NCBI RefSeq assembly: GCF_003606385.1
Contig: NZ_CP032514.1
Span: 2,356,001-2,420,000 of the forward strand
Source: Actinomyces lilanjuaniae
GTDB lineage: Bacteria > Actinomycetota > Actinomycetes > Actinomycetales > Actinomycetaceae
Direction of reading: 5' to 3'
DNA: 64,000 nucleotides
Shown in pieces: positions 1 to 8,465 of the stretch. The translations under genes and the position numbers were made by a program. The notes beneath the pieces were generated by a model, which saw only the letters and a program-made list of their open reading frames with translations, was not told where the DNA came from and searched no databases. How positions within the stretch are numbered: position 1 is the stretch's first letter; the number at the start of each line of letters is the position of its first letter.

Positions 1-1297
1 GGCGATGTGCCCTCCCAGCGCGCTCCTGCGTCGACGCCAGACGCGTGTCCTCCTCCAGCGCCTCAGCCATGGCCGAGGCCACCGCCTGTGGATCGTGGTC
101 GCAGGCCCACCCCAGGTCGTGACCAGTCACGTCCTCGACCACCGGCCCCCGGCCGGCGTAGAGCACCGGCGTGCCGCACGACAGGGCGGCCAGGACCTTC
201 GTCGGGTAGGCGAAGTCGTAGCCCAGCCCGGGCCTGATCGACACCAGACAGGCCACGGCGCCCCGTTGCCAGCGGGCTGCCTGGGTCGGCGGCATGAGAG
301 GGTGCATAACCACGGCAGGGGCACCGTCCGGGCCGACCGGGATCGTCGCGGCCGTCTCGCTGATGGCCTCCCAGTCGGAGCCCTGCCCCAGGAAGAGGAC
401 CTGGGCCGTGGGGTGCACGCAGCGCACCCGGGCCACGGCCTGGGCAAACACACCTGCTCCCTGCCACTCCGAGGCGGTCCCCGCGTAGACGAAGTAGGGG
501 CCGGTGATCCCCAGCTCCTCCTTCTCCTGGGGGGTCGGGGCAGGGCCGTCAGCGCTGAACACCGAGGTGTCGACACCGTTAAGCACAACCCTGACCTGTC
601 GGGCGCCCAGGTCGCGCACTGCCTGCGCCACGTCCTCGTTGACGGCCACGACGCTGCTGGCTCCCTTCACGGCGAAGGACTCCAGGGCACGTACCGCCCG
701 GACCACCAGCCCTGGTGCACCGGTGGAGGCGGCTGCGGCCGACCACACGTCCGGGGCGTACCAGACGTAGGGCAGGCGGCGCAGGGCGGAGACCAGGCGC
801 ACGACCGCACCAGTCGTCGGAGGCGGCTCCACCAGGACCACGTCGGGACGGGGGGCGGTGAGCGCGCGCAGCAGCAGAGGCACGTCGAAGGACATGTAGG
901 GCAGGTAGCCGCGCAGGTAGCCCGAGCGGTCCCGCAGGGCGGGCCAGCGCGAGACAGTAACACCCTGAGGGTCGGGGGGAGCAGGAGTGTCAGCCACTCT
1001 GGCAGGGGCGGAGCCGAGCGCCCCGCCGCCCTGGTTCCCAGCGGGCTCCTGGCTACCAACTGCCCCGGGCCGGGGAGGTGTGGTAGTCAGTACTCGCACT
1101 GGCACTCCCCGGCCCGCCAGGGCACGCTCGACCCCGTCGAGCCGGAAGGACGCGGCAGCGGCCTCGGGAAGGTGGATACGCGAGGCCAGGAGCACTCCCC
1201 CGCGGCGCACCGCTGGTCGAGGACCGGCTGTGCGCGCCCGGGCGCCTCCTCCCAGTCCCCGGCCGATAATACCGAGAAGACCGATGACAAGAGTCAT
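1..1297 (-). CDS. GT4-type glycosyltransferase, truncated by the left window edge
   Basis: The frame opens with ATG at 1297 and stays open for 432 codons to base 1, so the C-terminus lies outside the window. The ATG overlaps the TGA of the upstream glycosyltransferase (ATGA), indicating translational coupling. The N-terminal half is a poorly conserved acceptor-binding domain. The C-terminal half has the GT-B donor-domain pattern: LNGVDTSVFS, then YFVYAGTASEWQGAG, and later a segment near YDFAYPTKVLAALSCGTPVL that is typical of the nucleotide-sugar pocket. It should transfer a sugar during surface-polysaccharide assembly at the cytoplasmic face of the membrane. Donor and acceptor cannot be told from sequence. 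Confidence 0.85.
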   Translation of the reverse strand, partial: MTLVIGLLGIIGRGLGGGARARTAGPRPAVRRGGVLLASRIHLPEAAAASFRLDGVERALAGRGVPVRVLTTTPPRPGAVGSQEPAGNQGGGALGSAPARVADTPAPPDPQGVTVSRWPALRDRSGYLRGYLPYMSFDVPLLLRALTAPRPDVVLVEPPPTTGAVVRLVSALRRLPYVWYAPDVWSAAAASTGAPGLVVRAVRALESFAVKGASSVVAVNEDVAQAVRDLGARQVRVVLNGVDTSVFSADGPAPTPQEKEELGITGPYFVYAGTASEWQGAGVFAQAVARVRCVHPTAQVLFLGQGSDWEAISETAATIPVGPDGAPAVVMHPLMPPTQAARWQRGAVACLVSIRPGLGYDFAYPTKVLAALSCGTPVLYAGRGPVVEDVTGHDLGWACDHDPQAVASAMAEALEEDTRLASTQERAGRAHR

Positions 1298-2517
1298 ACC
1301 TTCTCCTTACTCTCCCCGCTGTCGGGGCTGTCGAGCAGGTCCAGGCTGCGCGGGGACAGGTCGGCGGCAACCTGCCGCGCCCGGGCCTGCCAGGTCTGCT
1401 GGGCCAGGACCTGACGCATCCTCTCCTGGACAGCCAGCCTCTCCCCGGGGTTGTCAGCAAGACGACGCAGCAGAGCGGCCAGGGCCTCAGCGCTGTAGGG
1501 CAGGGTCCAGCCGATCCCCAGCTCCTCGACGATGCGCCCGGTCTCGGTACCGGCGGTGGCCACCACCGGCAGCTCGTGGGCCAGGTACTCGTAGAGCTTG
1601 TAGGGCACGGCAAAGTCCCAGTAGGGGCTGGGCTCCACCAGGAGCACGCCCAGGCTGGCCCTCTCGTAGAGCGGCTCCAGGCCCTGCCTCTCGGTATGGA
1701 TGACCTCGTGACGCCCCGGAGGCAGGAGAGGCGCGTAGTGGTCCGCCGTGGCCTGCCAGGTCTCCTGGCGCACGCACAGGGTGAGCCGGACCTGGGGCAC
1801 CTGTCCCACGGCCTCGGCCACGGCGTCCAGGACGTAGTTGTCTCCCAGGACACCGATGAAGAGGAGCTCTAGGCTGCCGGGGCGGGGCCGTGACACCTGG
1901 GACACAGCCTGCGGGTCGGCTCCAGGGGGCAGCGCCTTGATGCGCTCCGGCCGGATCACCGGCAGGTGGGGGGCCATCGCCTGGCTGGGTAGGTAGACCT
2001 GCACTCCTAACCGTCTCCAGGACCACAGCTCGGCGGTGTAGGCAGCCTTGAGCGCGTTGTCCACCGCCGGGTGGATCCCCTGGCGGAACCGGGGAAAGCG
2101 CCAGTACAGGTCGCGGTAGAAGGAGCCTACTGCCACGCCCCGGCGGATGAGCCGGGAGAAGAGTGCCGTGTCAAGCCGAGGGTGCACCGGCATGTGCCGG
2201 GGCTCGGTCAACGCGCTGGGGATGGTCGCGTTCTCCGAGTAGAGGAAAGGCATAGGGGACGCCTGGACGTCGTCAGGCAGGTGCCCACACACGGACAGGT
2301 ACTGGTCTACCCGGTGCAGCGCACGCCTCATCGCACGCCGCCGCTGCGAGGCGTAGCCCGCGACGGTCACCACCTCGAAGCCCAGGGCCTCAAAGGCCTG
2401 GCGCATGCGCACCGGTCGCAGGCGGGAGGCAGCCGCCCGCTCCACCAGCGGGTAGGGGGCGTGGAAGATCATGAGGGGGCGGGCGCGGCCCTCTGGTACC
2501 TCCCGGTAGTCCTGCAC
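1294..2517 (-). CDS. glycosyltransferase, GT4-like
   Basis: This 407-residue protein starts at GTG 2517 behind a GGAGGAG-type ribosome site. The C-terminal half has the GT-B donor-domain pattern: ELLFIGVLGDNYVLDAV opens it, and PSPYWDFAVPYKLYEYLAHE carries the conserved acidic residue near the donor sugar. The N-terminal half is variable. It overlaps the next glycosyltransferase by 4 bases, so the two are probably co-translated. The family assignment is secure, but the specific linkage formed is unknown. Confidence 0.85.
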   Translation of the reverse strand: MQDYREVPEGRARPLMIFHAPYPLVERAAASRLRPVRMRQAFEALGFEVVTVAGYASQRRRAMRRALHRVDQYLSVCGHLPDDVQASPMPFLYSENATIPSALTEPRHMPVHPRLDTALFSRLIRRGVAVGSFYRDLYWRFPRFRQGIHPAVDNALKAAYTAELWSWRRLGVQVYLPSQAMAPHLPVIRPERIKALPPGADPQAVSQVSRPRPGSLELLFIGVLGDNYVLDAVAEAVGQVPQVRLTLCVRQETWQATADHYAPLLPPGRHEVIHTERQGLEPLYERASLGVLLVEPSPYWDFAVPYKLYEYLAHELPVVATAGTETGRIVEELGIGWTLPYSAEALAALLRRLADNPGERLAVQERMRQVLAQQTWQARARQVAADLSPRSLDLLDSPDSGESKEKV

Positions 2518-2601
2518 AGTGCTCCTCCGCTCCTCCCGGCTGGTTGCGACGACGGCCAGCGGCGGCGGGGCCGCCGGGCAGGCAGTAAGGCAGACAGTAC
2601 G

Positions 2602-3513
2602 TCAGAGGAGCAGCGCGGGCGAGCCGGGCGACTGCGAGGACCGCGATGCCCCTGGCCCGGCTGGCCCCTCATGGTGGACGCCGGCGCCCCGCCCAGCGAT
2701 CCACCGCTCGATGTCGTCCTTCATCGAGTCCATGACTGCGGACGCCGTCTCTATCGCCCACCGCACGACTGTGTCTTCACCACCATTGACCCGGTCAACA
2801 AGGGACTCGTCAATAAAGTTTTCATCAAGAGTCTCGACGGCAACCGCCCCCATTGGGCGGTCAGCGTGCTCCATGCGCACAGCCAGCATGGCGCGACTCT
2901 TCATTGCCATTCCCCGGCACTCGTGCTTGCTGATCCCGTAAGCGCTCACGTTATACCTCACCCATTCCTCATCGTCAGACGGAAAGCGCTCAAACGCGAC
3001 ACGCCCCTTGGTGTAAGCGAATCCAATACACCCCTCGCCGGGAGGATACGAGAGCCTCCCTGGTCTGTCCAACTCCAAGTTCCGAGAGAATCGCGCTACC
3101 GCGTAGAGCCGACTATCATAACAGTAGTAGAAGGTAACGCGTGACGCCGAGAGCAGCACGTCCTCGCGCCCGCCCGAATCGCTCTCCAGCACCAGAAGAC
3201 GCAACAGACGGTGCGCCTGAACCTTCATAACAGCGCCAATCATCTGGTGGTACTGTTTCTCCCGCTCCTCGGACCACCGGATCTCCTTCCGAAGGTCGTC
3301 GTGACGAGCCCCTGCGACAACTCCCCAGACCAGCGACACGACTGACATGCCAGCACCGACGACCAGAAAGGTGTAACCGGGCAGGAACAAGAGCGGCTCC
3401 GTCTGAACGGACCAGATACCGAGCAGGATCGCACCGGCCCCTTGGCCCAGGGTTGGCCAACTCCGTCTGAGGAGGGCCATCCACTCCCTGGGTGTGCGCC
3501 TGCCCGTAACCAT
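2602..3513 (-). CDS. membrane protein: two TM helices, short coiled coil, GAF-like sensor domain
   Basis: The 303-residue protein has hydrophobic segments at about residues 25-36 and 46-68. A charged helical stretch follows (about 70-110), then a soluble domain (about 95-235) whose PPGEGCIGFAYTKG element resembles GAF domains. The tail is Gly/Ala/Ser-rich. No catalytic motif is visible, so a sensing or effector role is only inferred. It lies 11 bases downstream of the 103-residue gene, probably as one transcript. Its coding strand is clearly poorer in G+C (for example around 2800-2960 and 3100-3250) than the glycosyltransferases around it, which suggests acquisition. GAF similarity is by eye and moderately sure. 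Confidence 0.6.
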   Translation of the reverse strand: MVTGRRTPREWMALLRRSWPTLGQGAGAILLGIWSVQTEPLLFLPGYTFLVVGAGMSVVSLVWGVVAGARHDDLRKEIRWSEEREKQYHQMIGAVMKVQAHRLLRLLVLESDSGGREDVLLSASRVTFYYCYDSRLYAVARFSRNLELDRPGRLSYPPGEGCIGFAYTKGRVAFERFPSDDEEWVRYNVSAYGISKHECRGMAMKSRAMLAVRMEHADRPMGAVAVETLDENFIDESLVDRVNGGEDTVVRWAIETASAVMDSMKDDIERWIAGRGAGVHHEGPAGPGASRSSQSPGSPALLL

Positions 3514-3524
3514 GACGGGGCGGC

Positions 3525-3836
3525 TCAGGCGGTCGCGTACGCGAGGCGTCTCTTGTCCTTGGCTACCGTCAGATCCACTCTGCCGGAGAGGCTGACAACA
3601 GCACCGTTCATGAAGGACTCGGCGACCTCGGCTGCCGCAGCAAAACCCTCTGCCTCAACGACCAGCTCTACCCGGACGGAGTGCAGGGTCGGCGCCTTGC
3701 GGATCTCGATGACATCGACGTCAGGCCGCTGCTCCTCAAGCCGACGAGCAGTATCACGCAGCAGGTCTGCAGCAGCGTCAAGATCCTGCCCCTGAGCGAG
3801 ACCGAGATACGTGGCAGCCTGGTACTTCCTCGCCAT
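3525..3836 (-). CDS. hypothetical protein, 103 residues
   Basis: It starts at ATG 3836 behind GGGGAGG. The predicted order is helix (about 18-37), two strands (42-62), helix (64-75), strands (78-92), a compact alpha/beta fold. There are no cysteines, metal sites or membrane segments. I do not recognise the family. It immediately precedes the TM/GAF-like gene on the same strand with an 11-base gap, so a shared function is likely. The pair interrupts a run of glycosyltransferase genes without obvious metabolic connection to them. Confidence 0.6.
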   Translation of the reverse strand: MARKYQAATYLGLAQGQDLDAAADLLRDTARRLEEQRPDVDVIEIRKAPTLHSVRVELVVEAEGFAAAAEVAESFMNGAVVSLSGRVDLTVAKDKRRLAYATA

Positions 3837-3921
3837 GGCCTCCCCTAAATTCTAACTGGTCACCCGGGGGGACATCCCGGCTACCTCGCAGTGTAGCAGG
3901 AGCGCACAGGCTCCTGCCGCC

Positions 3922-5052
3922 TCAGGACCCCACGACCTGCTCGTGGACAGCCCGGTAGGCAGCCCCGACCACGGGTGTGGAGAAGCGCTCACCGATCGTG
4001 GCGGCGACCTCGGCCGCACTGGCACCTGCCAGCCGGTCACGGGTCTCCACCACGGCGTCGGCCCAGGCGGCGGGAGCCGCCCCCGCCGCCACGATGCTGC
4101 CGTTGCCCTCCTCCACGTACTCCGTCTGCCCCCCGGCGTCAGAGACCACGACGGGACGCCCCGCGACGATGGCCTCGGCAGCGGAGACGAAGAAGTTGTC
4201 CCCCCTGGTGGGGCCGAGGAACAGGTCAGCCCGGGCCAGCTCCTCACGCACCCCGGCAGCGTCCAGCGTGCCGGTCAGGCGCACCCGCCCGGCCAGGTCA
4301 GGCTGGGCGGCCCGGGCCTCGATCGCGGCCCGCAGCGGCCCCTCCCCCACAAAGGTCATGGTGGCCTCCACGTCCCGGGACACGAGCCCGGCGAGGACCT
4401 CCAGGCAGGCAAGAGGGTCCTTGCGCTCCACCAGTCCGCCCACGGTCACCAGGCGCAAGGTCCCGTCCAAGTCCCCGCCCGGACGCTCCCCCCGGCGCGG
4501 CACGGGCTCCCCCTGGGGATCCACGATGCAGGGGACAACGACCACGGGGGCCTCCGCCCGGCAAGCCCGGACCGGGGCGGCAAGGTACTCGCACACTGCC
4601 GTGACGACGTCGGGACGGCGCAGGGCCGAGGAGACCAGGACCCGCCCCGCCCTCAGCGGCAGGCTCAGCGTGCCGGGGTTGGTCAGGCCCGACCAGTGCT
4701 CGGTGTGGACCCACGGCGCAGTCAGCACCCCGGCACAGTCCAGCAGGGTCAGTGGCAGCAGGGAGCTCATGGCCATGGAGTGCACGACGTCAGTGCCCTC
4801 GACCAGCCGTGGCAGGGCAGCCGCCGCCTTGGCGACCGAGGCGGGGCTGGCGGGCCGCATGGGCACGCGGACCACGGGAAGCCCCTCGACGGTGACGCGC
4901 CGGGTACCGTCGTCCTGGTGGGGCGGCACAAGGTGGACGATGCGAACCTCCTGGCCCGCCCGGGCGATCGCACGGCAGTCCCTGACCACGAAGGAGCCGG
5001 AGGAGGGGGCGACGGTGGTGGGCAGCCAGGTCGTCACAACGGTCACACGCAT
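3922..5052 (-). CDS. glycosyltransferase family 4
   Basis: The start is placed at ATG 5052 (MRVTVVTTWLPTTVAP) because the conserved fold begins there; an upstream extension to 5283 would overlap the divergent epimerase. The resulting 376 residues match GT4 size. The C-terminal domain shows LVTVGGLVERKDP, then FVGEGPLR and the donor-site segment FVSAAEAIVAGRPVV, where the E-x7-E-like pattern is partly kept. The role is sugar transfer from a nucleotide donor in polysaccharide assembly. The gene is divergent from the epimerase at 5180, with 127 bases between them for two promoters. Confidence 0.85.
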   Translation of the reverse strand: MRVTVVTTWLPTTVAPSSGSFVVRDCRAIARAGQEVRIVHLVPPHQDDGTRRVTVEGLPVVRVPMRPASPASVAKAAAALPRLVEGTDVVHSMAMSSLLPLTLLDCAGVLTAPWVHTEHWSGLTNPGTLSLPLRAGRVLVSSALRRPDVVTAVCEYLAAPVRACRAEAPVVVVPCIVDPQGEPVPRRGERPGGDLDGTLRLVTVGGLVERKDPLACLEVLAGLVSRDVEATMTFVGEGPLRAAIEARAAQPDLAGRVRLTGTLDAAGVREELARADLFLGPTRGDNFFVSAAEAIVAGRPVVVSDAGGQTEYVEEGNGSIVAAGAAPAAWADAVVETRDRLAGASAAEVAATIGERFSTPVVGAAYRAVHEQVVGS

Positions 5053-5179
5053 GGGGCTACTGTAGGGCGAGGACGTCCCAGGACGCATGACAGGACGCCG
5101 CGACGGGGCGCTGGCTGCCTCCTGCGCGGCTCCCGCACCAAGTCGGCGCCGGGTCCGCACGTGCGGATACCCTGGTCCC

Positions 5180-6265
5180 ATGCGTGTCCTCTCCGTGGTC
5201 GGGGCCCGGCCCCAGTTCGTCAAGCTCGCTCCTGTCGACGCCGCCTTCCGGGCGGCGGGCATCGACCACCGGATCGTCCACACCGGCCAGCACTACGACC
5301 CGATGCTCTCCGACGTCTTCTTCACCGACCTGGGGATCGCCTCGCCCGACGTGCACCTGGGGGTGGGTTCAGGCACTCACGGACGCCAGACGGGAGCGAT
5401 GCTGGCAGCCATGGACGAGGCCATCGAGTCCCACCGCCCCGACTGGGTCCTGGTCTACGGGGACACCAACTCCACCCTGGCCGGTGCCCTGTCCGCCGTC
5501 AAGCTGCACGTTCCCGTCGCCCACCTGGAGGCAGGCCTGCGCTCCTTCAACCGCTCCATGCCTGAGGAGGTCAACCGGGTCGTGACCGACCACGCGGCTG
5601 ACCTGCTGCTGACCCCTACGGCGGTGGGCGCCGACCACCTGGCGGCCGAGGGGCTCGCCGAGCGCACCGTGGTGGTGGGTGACGTCATGACCGACGTGCT
5701 TCTCCAGGTACGTGACCGTGTGGCTGACGCCCCCTCCCCGGTCATGACCCGGCTCGGCCTGGAGGAGGGCGGGTACTCTCTGGCGACAATCCACCGGGCT
5801 GAGAACACCGACGACCCCGAGCGCCTGGCCAGCGTGCTTGACTCCCTGGCCAGCGTGGACCACCCGGTGGTGCTGCTGGCGCACCCGCGCCTGGCAGCCA
5901 GGTGCGCCGCCCACGGCCTGGATCTGCCAGTGCAGGGCGTGCGCGGCTCCCTGCTGGTGCACCCGCCGCTGGCCTACCCGGACCTTATCGCCTCCGCCCT
6001 GCACGCGCGCGGGGCGGTGACCGACTCCGGCGGGCTGCAGAAGGAGGCCTTCCTCCTGCGGGTTCCCTGCACCACGGTCCGTCCGCAGACCGAGTGGGTG
6101 GAGACCGTGGAGCTGGGGTGGAACGTGCTGGTCGAGCCCGGACCGGACCTGGTCGCGGCGGCCTCACGTCCGCGCCCGGCAGAGCCGCTCCCGGACCAGG
6201 CCCACCCCTACGGGGACGGGCACGCCGCCCAGCGGGTGGTCGAGGCGCTGCTGGAGAGGGCCTGA
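5180..6265 (+). CDS. wecB: non-hydrolysing UDP-sugar 2-epimerase (WecB/WbpI family)
   Basis: The enzyme inverts C2 of a UDP-HexNAc sugar through elimination and re-addition of UDP. The start is ATG 5180 (MRVLSVVGARPQFVKLAP), giving 361 residues; the frame extends upstream, but only non-conserved sequence is gained. Visible motifs are HTGQHYDPMLSD, VYGDTNSTLAGAL, HLEAGLRSFNR-MPEE, IHRAENTD and TDSGGLQKEAF. The GARPQF opening (not GTRPEAIK) and VRPQTEWVETVELGWN near the C-terminus resemble my memory of WbpI, the epimerase for UDP-GlcNAc(3NAc)A, more than WecB. The adjacent WbpB/E/D-like genes support that reading. Epimerase family is secure; substrate is inference. Confidence 0.88.
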   Translation: MRVLSVVGARPQFVKLAPVDAAFRAAGIDHRIVHTGQHYDPMLSDVFFTDLGIASPDVHLGVGSGTHGRQTGAMLAAMDEAIESHRPDWVLVYGDTNSTLAGALSAVKLHVPVAHLEAGLRSFNRSMPEEVNRVVTDHAADLLLTPTAVGADHLAAEGLAERTVVVGDVMTDVLLQVRDRVADAPSPVMTRLGLEEGGYSLATIHRAENTDDPERLASVLDSLASVDHPVVLLAHPRLAARCAAHGLDLPVQGVRGSLLVHPPLAYPDLIASALHARGAVTDSGGLQKEAFLLRVPCTTVRPQTEWVETVELGWNVLVEPGPDLVAAASRPRPAEPLPDQAHPYGDGHAAQRVVEALLERA

Positions 6266-6298
6266 AGCGCAGCAGGCGCCGACATCACAGCGACAGCG

Positions 6299-7342
6299 TC
6301 ACAGTGTGATGACCTGGCCGCTGTCCGCCGAGGCCAGGACCGCCTCGACGACGTTGAGAGTGGCCACGCCCTCGTCCATGGTGACGTGCCTGGAGCCGAC
6401 GCCCCGCACCGCGTCGCGGAAGGCCTCCTGCTCCACAGCCAGAGGCTCACGCTTGGCGATGGCGTAACGGATGACATCGCCCTCACTGACCCCGCGGAAG
6501 GCCGCCACCTGGTCCCAGGTCGAGGGAACGGTGCCGTTAGCATAGAAGGTCAGGTCGCCGGTCAGGGTATCCGCTACGAAGGAGCCCTTCTCCCCAGTGA
6601 CGATCGTCAGCCGCTCCTTGAAGGGCGTGAGCCAGTTGACCTCGTGGCACACGATGACGCCGTTGGTCAGGCGACCGGTCGCCACCACCATGTCCTCGGT
6701 CTCCCTGCCTGAGCGGTGAGCCACCTGCGCACTGATCTGCGCGTAGGGCGCCCCCGCCACCCAGGCCGTCAGGTCGATGTCGTGCGTGGCCAGGTCCTTG
6801 ACCACGCCCACGTCGCTGATCCGGGCCGGGAAGGGACCCTGTCGCCGGGTGATCACCTGATAGACCTCCCCCAGGTCGCCACGGTCGAGCCGCTCCCGCA
6901 GCGCCCGCAGGGCGGGGTTGCAGCGCTCCACGTAGCCCACGGCTCCCACCAGCCCGCGGGAGGAGAACGCCTGGGCCACACGACGGCCAGCGGCGGCGTC
7001 GTGGGCAATGGGCTTCTCCACCATTGTGTGGACCCCCGCCTCTGCCAGGGCCAGGGCCACCTCCTCGTGGAAGACAGTGGGGACAGCCACCATAGCGGCG
7101 TCCAGGCCGATGTCGATGAGCGCCTGGACGCTGTCCAGGAGCGGCAGGTCCCCGGCGACCCCGAAGCGGTCACCCCCGGGGTCGGCCACGGCCACCAGGT
7201 CCATCCCCTCCGTAGCCCGGATGACCCGGGCGTGGTGACGGCCCATGGAGCCCAGGCCGATGAGTCCCACACGTAGGGGGGCCTGCCCAGCAGGCACCGC
7301 GTCACTCACCGCGTCACTCGCTGCGTGGCTCGTCGCAGTCAT
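6299..7342 (-). CDS. Gfo/Idh/MocA-family oxidoreductase (WbpB-like UDP-GlcNAcA 3-dehydrogenase)
   Basis: The N-terminal Rossmann fold is marked by LRVGLIGLGSMGRHHARVI, followed by the family's EKP motif (VEKPIAHDA) and the catalytic-region segment VVKDLATHDIDL. Length (about 347) fits the family. An ATG at 7342 follows AGGTGCCTGAG; a GTG at 7351 would add three residues and overlap the upstream stop, so either start is possible. It is last in an operon with an aminotransferase and an acetyltransferase, the arrangement of WbpB-WbpE-WbpD, where it oxidises C3 of UDP-GlcNAcA using NAD+. Substrate is inferred from context. Confidence 0.82.
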   Translation of the reverse strand: MTATSHAASDAVSDAVPAGQAPLRVGLIGLGSMGRHHARVIRATEGMDLVAVADPGGDRFGVAGDLPLLDSVQALIDIGLDAAMVAVPTVFHEEVALALAEAGVHTMVEKPIAHDAAAGRRVAQAFSSRGLVGAVGYVERCNPALRALRERLDRGDLGEVYQVITRRQGPFPARISDVGVVKDLATHDIDLTAWVAGAPYAQISAQVAHRSGRETEDMVVATGRLTNGVIVCHEVNWLTPFKERLTIVTGEKGSFVADTLTGDLTFYANGTVPSTWDQVAAFRGVSEGDVIRYAIAKREPLAVEQEAFRDAVRGVGSRHVTMDEGVATLNVVEAVLASADSGQVITL

Positions 7343-7343
7343 C

Positions 7344-8465
7344 TCAGGCACCTGCCTTCACGGTCTCGCTCACGGCCTCCACGACGCGGGCGAGGTCGCC
7401 CTCAGTCAGCGAGGGGTGGACCGGCAGGGACAGGCACTCACGGGCCGCCTTCTCCGTCCCCGGCAGCTCCAGCCCCGGGGCGTAGGGGGCCAGGGACTCC
7501 AGCCTGTGGTTAGGGATCGGGTAATAGACGCCGGTCCCTATCTGCCACTCGTCTCGCAGAACCGCCTGGACGCGGTCCCGCTCCGCGGCCTCGGCCCCCT
7601 CCAGGCGGATGGTGTACTGGTGGTAGACGTGGGTGTAGCCCTCAGGCACGTGCGGGGTCACCACCCCGTCCACTCCTGACAGCCCCTGGTTCAGGGCAGC
7701 CGCATTGTCCTGGCGGGCGGCGGTCCACTGCGCGAGCCTGGTCAGCTGGACCCGGCCGACGGCCGCCGACACGTCAGTCATGCGGTTGTTGAGTCCCACC
7801 ACCTCGTTGGCGTACTGCTTCTCCATGCCCTGGTTGCGGATCAGACGGCAGCGGCGGGCCAGCTCGGGGTCCGAGGTGGTCACCATCCCGCCCTCGATAC
7901 TGGTCATGTTCTTAGTCGGGTAGAAGGAGAAGGAGCCCCACGCCCCGAAGGTCCCCACAGGCCTGCCGTCGATGGCTGCCGCGTGCGCCTGGGCGGCGTC
8001 CTCGAAGACCTGCAAGCCATGACGCCGGGCGATCGCCATGATCTCCGGCATGTTGGCGGGCAGACCGTAGAGATGGACCACCTCGATAGCAGCGGTGCGC
8101 TCGGTGACAGCCGCCTCCACCGATGCAGGATCCAGAGTGAAGGTGACGGGGTCGATGTCGGCAAAGACCGGAGTGGCACCCGCGACGGCGACCGAGTTGC
8201 CGGTGGCGGCGAAGGTGAAGGAGGGCACGATCACCTCCGCGCCCTCGGGCAGCCTGCTGGCCAGGGTGGCCACGTGCTGGGCGGAGGTGCCGGAGTTGAC
8301 GGCCACCGACTCCGCCCCGGGTGTCACCTGAGCAGTGAACTCCTCCTCGAAGGCCTTGACCTGAGGACCCTGAACCACCATGCCAGAGGCGATGACGGCG
8401 TCGACGGCGTCACGTTCCTCCTGACCGATAAGCGGCTTGGCGGCGGGGATGAACTCGCGTGGCAT
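7344..8465 (-). CDS. DegT/DnrJ/EryC1 aminotransferase (WbpE-like)
   Basis: This is a 373-residue PLP-dependent sugar aminotransferase. Landmarks are NSGTSAQHVA (phosphate binding), FEDAAQAHAA, and SFYPTKNMTSIEGGMV, in which K185 is the expected PLP-forming lysine. It begins at ATG 8465, overlapping the acetyltransferase stop by one base (TGATG). In WbpE the amino group goes to C3 of UDP-3-keto-GlcNAcA, with glutamate as donor. Fold and mechanism are well supported; substrate is assigned from its oxidoreductase and acetyltransferase partners. Confidence 0.88.
   Translation of the reverse strand: MPREFIPAAKPLIGQEERDAVDAVIASGMVVQGPQVKAFEEEFTAQVTPGAESVAVNSGTSAQHVATLASRLPEGAEVIVPSFTFAATGNSVAVAGATPVFADIDPVTFTLDPASVEAAVTERTAAIEVVHLYGLPANMPEIMAIARRHGLQVFEDAAQAHAAAIDGRPVGTFGAWGSFSFYPTKNMTSIEGGMVTTSDPELARRCRLIRNQGMEKQYANEVVGLNNRMTDVSAAVGRVQLTRLAQWTAARQDNAAALNQGLSGVDGVVTPHVPEGYTHVYHQYTIRLEGAEAAERDRVQAVLRDEWQIGTGVYYPIPNHRLESLAPYAPGLELPGTEKAARECLSLPVHPSLTEGDLARVVEAVSETVKAGA

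Noticed and set aside
3943..5565. Long plus-strand frame of 540 codons opposite the GT4 gene
   Set aside because: Its translation is Gly/His/Arg-rich with no recognisable motif, and it lies antisense to a clear glycosyltransferase and across the epimerase start. Such shadow frames are common in very high-G+C DNA.
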